From Ruthenibacterium sp. (lineage in GTDB: Bacteria; Bacillota; Clostridia; Oscillospirales; Ruminococcaceae): a DNA stretch of 64,000 nt. Positions within the stretch are counted from its first letter, which is position 1. Each line of letters begins with the position of its first letter. Both the position numbers and the translations under genes were made by a program. The stretch covers positions 182,470 to 246,469 of the forward strand of contig JAHHSL010000001.1 of assembly GCA_020025235.1 (NCBI GenBank), in the 5' to 3' direction. The notes beneath the pieces are model-generated. The model did no database searches and was not told the origin of the DNA. It worked only from the letters and a program-made list of their open reading frames with translations. Positions 16,531 through 24,230 of this stretch are shown one piece after another.

Positions 16531-18879
16531 TTATGCTGCTGGCTGCGGCTCTACATGCGCGCCCGTGCAGGGGCCGCGCTGAACGCCCTTTTTGTAGTAT
16601 CCGGTTGCCACGGGGCAGCCTTCTGTCGGAATGTTGCCGGAAATGGTGCAGTACGCACCCTTTTCCACGCCGTCCGGTTTTGCCCACTGCAGCTTTTCGC
16701 CCTCCGGGACCTCCGGCTGGACGGTATCCATGACCTCGCGGAACGCTCTTGCGCCCGGGTGGCCTGCTCTGCCGTAAATATAATGCGGCGTGTATTTCTT
16801 CATCGGCACGTTTTCATCGTAGCCGTACCATGTGGACATAACATATTTCGGCGTCAGGCCGACAAACCAGACGTCCTTATCCTCGTTCGTCGTACCGGTT
16901 TTGCCGATCGAATCCATGACGTTTGCATCCGGATGAATACCGACTGCCGTACCGCCGCGGTCAAACAGAACGGAATGGAGCAGACGGTTCATGATATAAG
17001 CCGTCTCCTCGCTGATCGCCTGCGTGGTGACGATATCCTTTTCCAGGATGACATTGCCCTGATAATCCATAACGGTTGTATAGCTGTGCAGGCTCGTCAT
17101 GCGTCCGCCGTTGCCGTACATCATATAGGCGCCCGCCAGCTGGTACGGGGTGATGCCGTGATAGGTGGAGCCCAGGACCATAGGTGCCGGGGCAATATCA
17201 AAGTTCGGGTCAAGCGATGTGATCCCCAGCGTATCGCGCGCAAATTCAAACATCGTGCGGTAGCCGACAAGGTCGCCTACGCGGACGGCAACGGTATTCA
17301 GCGACTGCTTGAGCGCTTCGTACACTGTTGTCAGGCTGCGGGAATAACGCCCGGACCAGTTGCTCGGCCAGTTGTGCAGAACGCCGCCCTTTCCGTCCGG
17401 ATACGGGAATTCGTCGTCCATGAATACAGAGGAATAGTTGATTCGGTCGGTTTCCAGTGCAAGCGGATATGCCGCAACACCCTTCATGGTAGAACCGATC
17501 GGACGTTCCATCTGCGTGCCGCGGTTGAATTCGCGGTCGCCGGTTTTTGCGCCAAGGCCGCCGACAACGCCGCACAGCTCGCCCTTATAGTTGATGACGG
17601 CAGCAGCCGCCTGCGTGGTGATCGTGCGCGGCTCGTCTTTATCATTATTGGGGTCGTCGTAGTTTTCAATGGGGAACGGTTCCCAGTATTCGCCGCGATA
17701 CCAGACGTCCTCCAGTGCTTTCTGCACAGAGGTATCCACCGTGCAGTAAATGCGCAGGCCGCCGTTGTGCAGGTATGCGCTTGCCGCCTTGCGGTCCCAG
17801 TTTTCAAGCCCAAGGGGATTTTCCGCCACAAGGTCGTCGATCACTTCATTGATGACATGATCGGTAAACCACGAATAATCCGTCTGGACGGCGGATTCCT
17901 CTGCCGCCTCTTCGGCTTTTTTCTGTTCCACCAGCGTCAGCGGCGTATCCCACGCCTCCTGCGCTTCCGCTTCGGTGATATAGCCCTGCTGCTGCATGAA
18001 CAGGATTACGTTATCACGGCGCTGGAGATGTTCTTCCGGATGCGAATACGGATTGAACTTTGTCGGGTTTTTGGTGATCGAAGCAATGCTCGCCGCTTCG
18101 GCGATCGAAACTTCTGCTGCCGATTTGCCGAAATACTGGTTTGCTGCGGCCTCAACACCGGCAATGTTGCCTGTCAGGCCGACGGTATTGAGGTACGCTT
18201 CCAGGATCTCGTCCTTGCTGAAGCGGTTATCCAGAGCAATGGCGCGGAAGATTTCCTTCAGCTTTCGCGTATAACCCGCCATACCGCTGGAATCATCTTC
18301 GCCCGTGATGTTTTTGATCAGCTGCTGTTCAATGGTGGATGCGCCCAGCTTGCCCTTGTCGCTGAGGTATTTTCCCGTCAGCTTATGCACGATTTCGTTT
18401 GCGAAAGCAAGCGCAGTACGCTTGAAGCTGAAGCCCGGATGCGTGCGGAAGTGCTCGTCCTCAACGGCGATAAACGCATTCTGCAAATGGGGGGAAATTT
18501 CGTTGAGCGGTTTCCAGATGCGGTTTTCGATCGGGCTTTGCAGCCGCTGGTATTCCACCCATTCCGGCTGGCCCTGATCGTTGATCTGCTGATTGTAGAT
18601 GATCGTTGTGTACGCCAGTTCCAGCTGCGTCAGATCCAAAAGATCGCCGTCATTCTTGGTTTCCTGCACAACAAACATACTCACCACAACGGCTGCAATC
18701 GAACCGAGAATGACGCAGATGCACAGGCAGCTTGCGATAAAGCGCAGAATTCCGGCAAAGACCCTGCCCGCGGTCATCTTCTTTTTCTTTTTGCGCGGGC
18801 TGCGCGAAGCGGATGTTCCCTGCGGCTGTTTATTTTTGTTTTCGATGATGAGTCGCCTCCCAAAATAATCGACGCACAT
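16531..18879 (-). CDS. Class A penicillin-binding protein (bifunctional transglycosylase/transpeptidase)
   Basis: This membrane-bound enzyme polymerises and cross-links peptidoglycan. After a basic cytoplasmic tail (SPRKKKKKM) and one membrane helix comes the GT51 domain, with AVEDEHFRTHPG and GASTIEQQLIKN. The transpeptidase domain follows, with STMK (SxxK nucleophile), SLN (SxN) and KTGT. The start is unresolved. The ATG at 18879 (MCVDYF) has a poor ribosome site, whereas a strong GGGAGG lies 16-20 bases further in and points at tandem ATC codons with no ATG/GTG/TTG nearby. The next in-frame ATG falls inside the KKKKK stretch. Catalytic domains are unaffected by this choice. Confidence 0.9.
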   Translation of the reverse strand: MCVDYFGRRLIIENKNKQPQGTSASRSPRKKKKKMTAGRVFAGILRFIASCLCICVILGSIAAVVVSMFVVQETKNDGDLLDLTQLELAYTTIIYNQQINDQGQPEWVEYQRLQSPIENRIWKPLNEISPHLQNAFIAVEDEHFRTHPGFSFKRTALAFANEIVHKLTGKYLSDKGKLGASTIEQQLIKNITGEDDSSGMAGYTRKLKEIFRAIALDNRFSKDEILEAYLNTVGLTGNIAGVEAAANQYFGKSAAEVSIAEAASIASITKNPTKFNPYSHPEEHLQRRDNVILFMQQQGYITEAEAQEAWDTPLTLVEQKKAEEAAEESAVQTDYSWFTDHVINEVIDDLVAENPLGLENWDRKAASAYLHNGGLRIYCTVDTSVQKALEDVWYRGEYWEPFPIENYDDPNNDKDEPRTITTQAAAAVINYKGELCGVVGGLGAKTGDREFNRGTQMERPIGSTMKGVAAYPLALETDRINYSSVFMDDEFPYPDGKGGVLHNWPSNWSGRYSRSLTTVYEALKQSLNTVAVRVGDLVGYRTMFEFARDTLGITSLDPNFDIAPAPMVLGSTYHGITPYQLAGAYMMYGNGGRMTSLHSYTTVMDYQGNVILEKDIVTTQAISEETAYIMNRLLHSVLFDRGGTAVGIHPDANVMDSIGKTGTTNEDKDVWFVGLTPKYVMSTWYGYDENVPMKKYTPHYIYGRAGHPGARAFREVMDTVQPEVPEGEKLQWAKPDGVEKGAYCTISGNIPTEGCPVATGYYKKGVQRGPCTGAHVEPQPAA

Positions 18880-19203
18880 GCCTGTGCGCAAAAAAAGCCG
18901 GCGCAGACACAGTGCACCGTCCATGTACCTTGCCGTCCGCTGCCCTGCATCCGGCACAGCGGCGGTAAATTGTATTTTCATCCGGCGTCCTTCGGGCACT
19001 GCGGCCGGAAAGACTGTTTCATACTATAAACGAAACAAAGATGTAAAATATTTCACGCGCTTAAAAAACAGTGTTTCCCCATTTGCCGGTTTCAAATCCA
19101 ATATACAGTATATATTATCACGTTCTTTCCTACTTTTTCAAGGCTGACCCTTTATTTTTTTCGTTCCCGCCGCGCAAATGTGCGCTTTTTGCCGCAAAAG
19201 CGT

Positions 19204-19232
19204 TTGCTTTTATCCGGGTTTCCCTTTATAAT
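19204..19232 (+). promoter_or_regulatory. Sigma-A-type promoter of the FkbH-ACP-acyltransferase cassette
   Basis: TTGCTT, a 17-bp spacer and TATAAT precede the TTG-initiated fkbH-like gene by about 40 bp. Confidence 0.7.
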
Positions 19233-19273
19233 AAGGAATAAAATCAACCTGTTTTTATTGTGGAGGTATCGTT

Positions 19274-21055
19274 TTGCAGTGCTTTGATTATCCTTTCGAT
19301 TCTGCCCTGATTTTAAAAAAGAAGCGTGCTTTGCGCCGCGAGCTGCTGGCCTGTGAAGGGCTGGTCCCGAAAAAAATCGCCATTTTAAGCGGATCGACCG
19401 TAGGTGAAATCAAAAATATACTGGAACTGTTTTTGCTGAACGCGGGCATCCGCCCCGAATTTTACGTCGGAGACTACGCCCTGTTTTACGAACAGCTGAT
19501 GTTCGATGCAGACGGCGCACTGCGTGCGTTCGCCCCGGATGTGATCTACATTCATACTTCGGCGCACAACCTCGGCAATCTTCCGCTTCAATCGGATTCC
19601 CCCGCGCAGACGGAAGAAAAGTTTGCCGCAGAATGTGCCCGCTGGCAGCAGATGTGGAAAGCGGCGGAACGCTTCGGCTGTCCGGTCATCCAAAACAATT
19701 TCGAGCTGCCCGGCGTGCGCGTCATGGGCAATCTGGACGCTGTGGACGCGCACGGGCGCGTGCGCTTTGTCAACCGCATGAACACCATGGCGGCCGAATG
19801 GGCGGCAGAGCATCCGAACTTCTATCTGCATGACCTGTGCTGGCTTTCCGCAAGCGTCGGCGTCGATCAGTGGTGCGCACCGGCGGCGTGGTACGCCTAT
19901 AAATATGCGCTGGATATGCAGTACATTCCCCTGCTGTGCCACAGCGTTTCCGGTATCATCAAAAGCATCTTCGGGCGCAGCAAAAAAGCCCTTGTGCTGG
20001 ATCTTGACAACACGCTCTGGGGCGGCGTGATCGGTGATGACGGTCCCGAGGGCATCGAACTCGGCATGGAAACGCCGACCGGCATGGCATACACCGAGCT
20101 GCAGCGCTATATCAAGGAGCTTTCCGGCATGGGCGTGCTGCTGAACGTGTGCAGCAAAAACGAAGATTCCACCGCGCGCGAAGGCTTCCGCCGCGCCGAC
20201 AGTGTGCTGAAGGAGGAGGATTTCCTCTGCTTCAAAGCAAACTGGGAACCGAAAACGCACAATATCGCCGCCATTGCAAAGGAAATCAACATCCTGCCCG
20301 ACAGCCTTGTATTCTTGGATGACAACCCCGCCGAGCGCGAGATCGTGCGGCAGGAACTGCCCGCCGTAACCGTGCCGGAGCTGACGGCCGCCGAAGAATA
20401 TGTGCGCATCCTGGACCGCGGCGGCTGGTTCGAGCCGACCGCCGTATCGGCGGATGACCGCCGCCGCAGCGAAATGTACCGCCAGAACGCACAGCGCGCC
20501 GCAGCACAGCAGAGCTTCGGGGATTACAGCGAATATCTGCGCAGTCTGGAAATGCGCTGCGAGGCCGGTGCGTTCGACGCCGAACACGCCGAGCGCATCA
20601 CCCAGCTGATCAACAAAACCAATCAGTTCAACCTCACCACCCGCCGCTATTCCGCTGCCGAGGTGGAAACGCTGATGCGTGACCCCGGCTATATCACGCT
20701 GTACGGCAGACTGATCGACAAATTCGGGGATAACGGCATCGTCACAGCCATAATCGGCCGGAAGAACGGCACGGTTCTGGATATCGAACTGTGGATCATG
20801 AGCTGCCGCACCTTCAAGCGGGACCTGGAATACGCCATGTTCGACCGGCTTGTGGAAATCTGCCGCTGTGCGGGCATCCGGACGATCTGCGGACACTATC
20901 TGCCGACGGCGAAAAACTTGTTGGTGGCAGATTTTTATGCTACAATAGGCTTTGAAAAAGTGAGCGAGGACGCTTCGGGCGCTGCGGATTTCCGCTACGA
21001 GATCCCCGAAACGCGCGTTTTATTGAATCAGGTCATGGACACTATATCTTTATAA
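19274..21055 (+). CDS. FkbH-like HAD-IIIC family protein
   Basis: FkbH-type enzymes dephosphorylate a three-carbon sugar phosphate such as 1,3-bisphosphoglycerate and load the glyceryl unit onto an acyl carrier protein. The N-terminal third is the family-specific domain, starting near ILSGSTVGEIKNILE. The HAD motif DLDNTLWGGVIGDDG lies at about residues 243-257 with both catalytic aspartates. VFLDDNPAERE is another HAD-IIIC hallmark, and the last 150 residues are a GNAT-like domain. The start is TTG, seven bases after TGGAGG. The next gene, 15 bp downstream, encodes an ACP, the expected partner. No polyketide synthase is nearby, so the acyl unit probably decorates a glycan or other metabolite; that is inference. 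Confidence 0.88.
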   Translation: MQCFDYPFDSALILKKKRALRRELLACEGLVPKKIAILSGSTVGEIKNILELFLLNAGIRPEFYVGDYALFYEQLMFDADGALRAFAPDVIYIHTSAHNLGNLPLQSDSPAQTEEKFAAECARWQQMWKAAERFGCPVIQNNFELPGVRVMGNLDAVDAHGRVRFVNRMNTMAAEWAAEHPNFYLHDLCWLSASVGVDQWCAPAAWYAYKYALDMQYIPLLCHSVSGIIKSIFGRSKKALVLDLDNTLWGGVIGDDGPEGIELGMETPTGMAYTELQRYIKELSGMGVLLNVCSKNEDSTAREGFRRADSVLKEEDFLCFKANWEPKTHNIAAIAKEINILPDSLVFLDDNPAEREIVRQELPAVTVPELTAAEEYVRILDRGGWFEPTAVSADDRRRSEMYRQNAQRAAAQQSFGDYSEYLRSLEMRCEAGAFDAEHAERITQLINKTNQFNLTTRRYSAAEVETLMRDPGYITLYGRLIDKFGDNGIVTAIIGRKNGTVLDIELWIMSCRTFKRDLEYAMFDRLVEICRCAGIRTICGHYLPTAKNLLVADFYATIGFEKVSEDASGAADFRYEIPETRVLLNQVMDTISL

Positions 21056-21070
21056 AAGGAGCACAACCAC

Positions 21071-21313
21071 ATGAACGAACAGCAGATTTTTGATGCAGTA
21101 CAGAATATTTTCCGCGAAAACTTTGACGATGATTCCATCGCCCTGACGCGTGAAACCTCCCCCGACGATATTGAAGATTGGGACAGCCTGGAGCAGATCA
21201 ATCTTCTGACAGCCATTGAAAAGCAGTTCAGCATCAAATTCACACTGGACGACGTGCGCGATCTTTCCAATGTCGGTGATATCCTGGATATGATCGCACA
21301 TCTGCGCGGCTGA
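21071..21313 (+). CDS. Dedicated acyl carrier protein
   Basis: This 80-residue acidic four-helix carrier has the phosphopantetheine attachment motif WDSLEQ, with Ser39. It is not the fatty-acid AcpP by context. It lies 15 bp after the FkbH-like gene behind AAAAGGAGCAC and before an acyltransferase gene, so it probably carries the small acyl unit made by FkbH. The C-terminus is normal. Activation would need a phosphopantetheinyl transferase encoded elsewhere. Confidence 0.92.
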   Translation: MNEQQIFDAVQNIFRENFDDDSIALTRETSPDDIEDWDSLEQINLLTAIEKQFSIKFTLDDVRDLSNVGDILDMIAHLRG

Positions 21314-21419
21314 TCGCACCGGCACCCCTGCACCGCGGGCGGGTACGCCGCCTGCTGCAGCAACAAATCCGATGCGTGTTCCGTTTTTCGGCGGCACGTC
21401 ATCACGGGAGGGATAATTT

Positions 21420-22430
21420 ATGGGCAAACGCAAGGTTCCGCTGACGTTCCGCATCGCCGCGGCCGACGAGCGCCCCGCCATTCTGCGCTTTCTGGATGAA
21501 AACTGGGGCGCAAAGCATCCGCTGGTTCATCTGGAGGATTTTTTTGATTTTTACTACCGTCCTTTCGGCGGCGACGCACCGATCCAGTTCGCCTTTGCCG
21601 AAGAGGAAGGCGTTCCGGTCGCCATTGCCGGATACATTCTTGTCAACCGCTGCGAAACGCCCGATATCTGGGTATCCATTTGGTGTGCCGTAAAGGGACA
21701 CAACGGCAGCGGGCTGGAACTTATGGCCGCACTGCCCAAGCTGACGGGCGCCCGCGTAATGGCGTGCAACAACATCCGTCCGAGCACGCTTGCGATTTAC
21801 ACGTTTCTTGGGCACACGGCCGCCCGCCTGCCCCATTATTACCGGCTTGCGGATAAGGCGGAATATGCGGTTGCGCGCATCGCCCATAAGGAGATCCTTC
21901 CGGTTTCCGGCGCAGCGTCGCTCCGGCTGCTGGCCGATGAAGCCGCTCTGCTGGAAAGCGGCTATACCCCTTGCGCAGAGCATCGCCCCTATAAGGACCT
22001 GTGGTATCTTACACGCCGCTATTTCCATTATCCCCGCCAGAAATATGATGTGTGGGCCGTGGAAAAGGACGGCGGCGTATGCGGCCTGCTGGTAACGCGC
22101 TGTGTGGATGTCAATGACACCCATGTTCTGCGCATTGTGGATTACACCGGCGAGCCGGATGCCCTGCCGGAACTGGGATGCGCGATCGACGGTCTGATGC
22201 GCCGCTTTGATGCGGAATACGCCGATTGCTACTGCTTCGGTATTCCGGCCCAAACCATGGCGGCGGCGGGCTTTTCCGAACGTCCCGCGGATGACGCCAA
22301 TATCATTCCGAATTACCTGAATCCCCCGCTTTACGAAAACACCGAATATTATTTCTTCACCAGCACCACCGAAAACTTCACCATGTTCAAAGCAGACGGC
22401 GATCAGGATCGTCCGAATATCGAGGTCTGA
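21420..22430 (+). CDS. GNAT-fold acyltransferase-like protein in the FkbH-ACP cassette
   Basis: The 336-residue soluble protein has an N-terminal GNAT-like half (FRIAAADERPAILRFLDENW, then VWAVEKDGGVCGLLVTRC in the second half), suggesting two tandem GNAT folds. The acyl-binding loops diverge from the standard QxxGxG/A, so donor recognition is uncertain. It follows the ACP by 106 bp in the same direction behind a GGGAGG site. The obvious hypothesis is transfer of the ACP-bound unit to a sugar or peptide acceptor. No glycosyltransferase or flippase lies beside it, so the acceptor is not evident. Confidence 0.7.
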   Translation: MGKRKVPLTFRIAAADERPAILRFLDENWGAKHPLVHLEDFFDFYYRPFGGDAPIQFAFAEEEGVPVAIAGYILVNRCETPDIWVSIWCAVKGHNGSGLELMAALPKLTGARVMACNNIRPSTLAIYTFLGHTAARLPHYYRLADKAEYAVARIAHKEILPVSGAASLRLLADEAALLESGYTPCAEHRPYKDLWYLTRRYFHYPRQKYDVWAVEKDGGVCGLLVTRCVDVNDTHVLRIVDYTGEPDALPELGCAIDGLMRRFDAEYADCYCFGIPAQTMAAAGFSERPADDANIIPNYLNPPLYENTEYYFFTSTTENFTMFKADGDQDRPNIEV

Positions 22431-22563
22431 TGCGCCTGTTTTCCTGCTCTGTCTCCTGTGTAAAAGGTGTTTTGCATCCTTGAAATGCCAATGGAAAACA
22501 CATTTGATTGCAAAACAGCCGCCGTCTCTGTTACATTTAGTTTGATGAAAGGAGATGCAGGAC

Positions 22564-23145
22564 ATGAATCTCGGTACACAGATCAAAAACCATCGCAATG
22601 CTCTTGCGCTTTCTCAGGAACAGCTGGCAGAAAAAGTTTTTGTAACCCGCCAATCTGTTTCCAATTGGGAAAACAATAAGACCTATCCGGATATTAAAAG
22701 TCTGCTGATGCTGAGTGAATTGTTCGACATCTCTATTGATGAACTGATCAAAGGAGATGTGGATCTGATGAAAAAAGAAATAAGCGAACAGGAGCAGGCA
22801 GCGTTTCAGAAGGACAGTGCTGTTTTTGCCGTGCTGTTTGCAATGATGCTTGTACTTCCGCTTCCACTCAGTAAAGTCATGGGCTGGATCGGCTGGGGAA
22901 TCTGGGCAGTGATCGTCGCAGCAGCGTTCTGGTATGGATCGCGTGTGGAAAAACATAAAAAAACGCACAATATTCATACCTATAAAGAAATCCTTGCTTT
23001 CACCGAAGGACGTTCTCTGTCGGAAATTGAACAGGCCAGAGAAGACGGAAAGCGGCCGTATCAAAAGGTCTTTATTGTTATAGGCTTTGCATTGACAGGC
23101 GCAGCTGTGACGTTTTGCATGGATTTGCTTTACCGGCTGGTATGA
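22564..23145 (+). CDS. XRE-family HTH regulator with C-terminal membrane helices
   Basis: Residues 1-65 form a Cro/C1-type helix-turn-helix (LSQEQLAEKVFVTRQSVSNW is the DNA-binding core). A linker and three predicted membrane helices follow (VFAVLFAMMLVLPL, IGWGIWAVIVAAAFW, VFIVIGFALTGAAV). Such membrane-tethered XRE proteins are common in Firmicutes, and their signals are mostly unknown. I start at the ATG at 22564, nine bases from GGAG; the ATG at 22555 abuts the ribosome site. Base composition looks more AT-rich than the neighbours, which may indicate recent acquisition. No partner gene is adjacent. Confidence 0.85.
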   Translation: MNLGTQIKNHRNALALSQEQLAEKVFVTRQSVSNWENNKTYPDIKSLLMLSELFDISIDELIKGDVDLMKKEISEQEQAAFQKDSAVFAVLFAMMLVLPLPLSKVMGWIGWGIWAVIVAAAFWYGSRVEKHKKTHNIHTYKEILAFTEGRSLSEIEQAREDGKRPYQKVFIVIGFALTGAAVTFCMDLLYRLV

Positions 23146-23168
23146 TCTATTCCGATAAATCGAGAAAG

Positions 23169-23207
23169 AAAAAGGAGTGTATCGAAACCCGATACACTCC
23201 TTTTTTT
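23169..23207 (+). terminator. Intrinsic terminator after the HTH gene
   Basis: AAGGAGTGTATCG pairs with CGATACACTCCTT around a short loop, followed by a T-run on the plus strand. Confidence 0.8.
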
Positions 23208-23213
23208 GCTGTA

Positions 23214-23250
23214 AAAAAAGAGACGCCGACAGCTTTCGGCATCTCTTTTC
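23214..23250 (-). terminator. Intrinsic terminator after the lectin gene
   Basis: AGAGACGCCGA pairs with TCGGCATCTCT (one G-T wobble). The minus strand runs into a T7 stretch. Confidence 0.7.
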
Positions 23251-23279
23251 TGTTTTATGGCATACCGCGCACAGCCGGT

Positions 23280-23960
23280 TTATTTGCCGGATGCGTTTTT
23301 CTTAGCAGCCTTTTTGGCAAGGCGCTTGCTTTTCGGCTTTGCGATCGGAGCCGCCTTCGGCGCTTCTGCTTTCACTTCCGCCTTCGGCGCTTCCGCTTTT
23401 GCTTCTACCTTCGGGGCTTCTGCTTTCTTTGTTGTTTTGCGGGTGCGCGTTGTTTTTTCTGCTGTTTTCGGGGCAGCAGCTTTCTTGGTCGTCTTTCTGG
23501 TTGTTTTCTTCGGCTCTTTTACTTCCACAAATTCCCACATCTGGTTTTCGCCGTTAACGTCTTCCCAAATCTGGATCTTTGCGCCGTTTTCGTTGTTCAT
23601 GCCGACAATATCCAGCACAAGGCCGGAAAGCTTTGAACGAATCTTAAAGGTATTCTGCGCAGTTTCTTCCAGTTCCCACAGCTGGTTATCCTTGCCCATG
23701 TAGTCCCACTGGTGCACACGGGCGCTGTTTACGCGGCCCGCATTTTTGACGTCCAGGACCTTGCCGGAATGCTTATTTTCCAGCTTGTACAGGTTTTCAG
23801 CAACTTCAACAAGAAGCCACTTCTGGCTGTCTTCGTTTGCGTTTTCCCACAGCTGAACATCTGCGCCGCAGTCTGTGTTAAAATCAGCAACTTCCAATAC
23901 ACGGCCATTGTGTGCAACGATCTGATAATATTTGTTCGATGCCAATTTCTTTTCGTTCAT
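23280..23960 (-). CDS. Cytosolic ricin-type beta-trefoil lectin with histone-H1-like basic tail
   Basis: The 226-residue protein starts MNEKKLASNKYYQIV and carries three beta-trefoil repeats, visible as VQLWENANEDSQKW, VHQWDYMGKDNQLW and IQIWEDVNGENQMW (QxW motifs). The last 75 residues or so are Lys/Ala/Pro/Thr-rich (KKTTRKTTKKAAAPK, repeated KAEAPK units) and resemble histone H1 or bacterial H1-like tails. There is no signal peptide, membrane helix or sorting motif, so the protein should stay in the cytoplasm. Sugar binding cannot be assumed; the trefoil may bind another ligand. The gene has its own strong promoter and terminator. The start at 23960 is chosen because AAGGGG precedes it and the promoter lies inside the longer frame. 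Confidence 0.82.
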   Translation of the reverse strand: MNEKKLASNKYYQIVAHNGRVLEVADFNTDCGADVQLWENANEDSQKWLLVEVAENLYKLENKHSGKVLDVKNAGRVNSARVHQWDYMGKDNQLWELEETAQNTFKIRSKLSGLVLDIVGMNNENGAKIQIWEDVNGENQMWEFVEVKEPKKTTRKTTKKAAAPKTAEKTTRTRKTTKKAEAPKVEAKAEAPKAEVKAEAPKAAPIAKPKSKRLAKKAAKKNASGK

Positions 23961-23984
23961 TCTATCAACAACCCCTTTTGGGAA

Positions 23985-24013
23985 ATTATACCATGGCATG
24001 TCTGAAAGTTCAA
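23985..24013 (-). promoter_or_regulatory. Strong sigma-A-type promoter of the lectin gene
   Basis: TTGAAC, a 17-bp spacer and TATAAT on the minus strand lie about 25 bp upstream of the chosen ATG. Confidence 0.75.
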
Positions 24014-24162
24014 CAATCCGCTTCTTTTTCAGAGCAATATACAAGTTGAATATATGCACATTAAATTCTTTAGCCACTATGTATATTTTTCCAAAGCAAA
24101 TTCCGGTATTTTGCAGCACGCTGCGTTTTTACCGCCTGTTTCCGCTGTGCTGCGGTGACGCC

Positions 24163-24201
24163 AAAAAGAGCGGCGCTGTTTCCTGCAGCGCCGCTCTTTT
24201 C
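24163..24201 (-). terminator. Intrinsic terminator after the long carboxypeptidase gene
   Basis: Perfect 15-bp arms, AAAAGAGCGGCGCTG and CAGCGCCGCTCTTTT, flank a 7-base loop. Confidence 0.85.
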
Positions 24202-24230
24202 CATGGTTTATTCAGCCTTTTCCGGCTTTT

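Noticed and set aside
16288..19029. Open frame of about 900 codons antisense to the penicillin-binding protein gene
   Set aside because: It is created by codon bias of the PBP gene and contains no protein-like motif. Its 5' part overlaps a promoter and a terminator.
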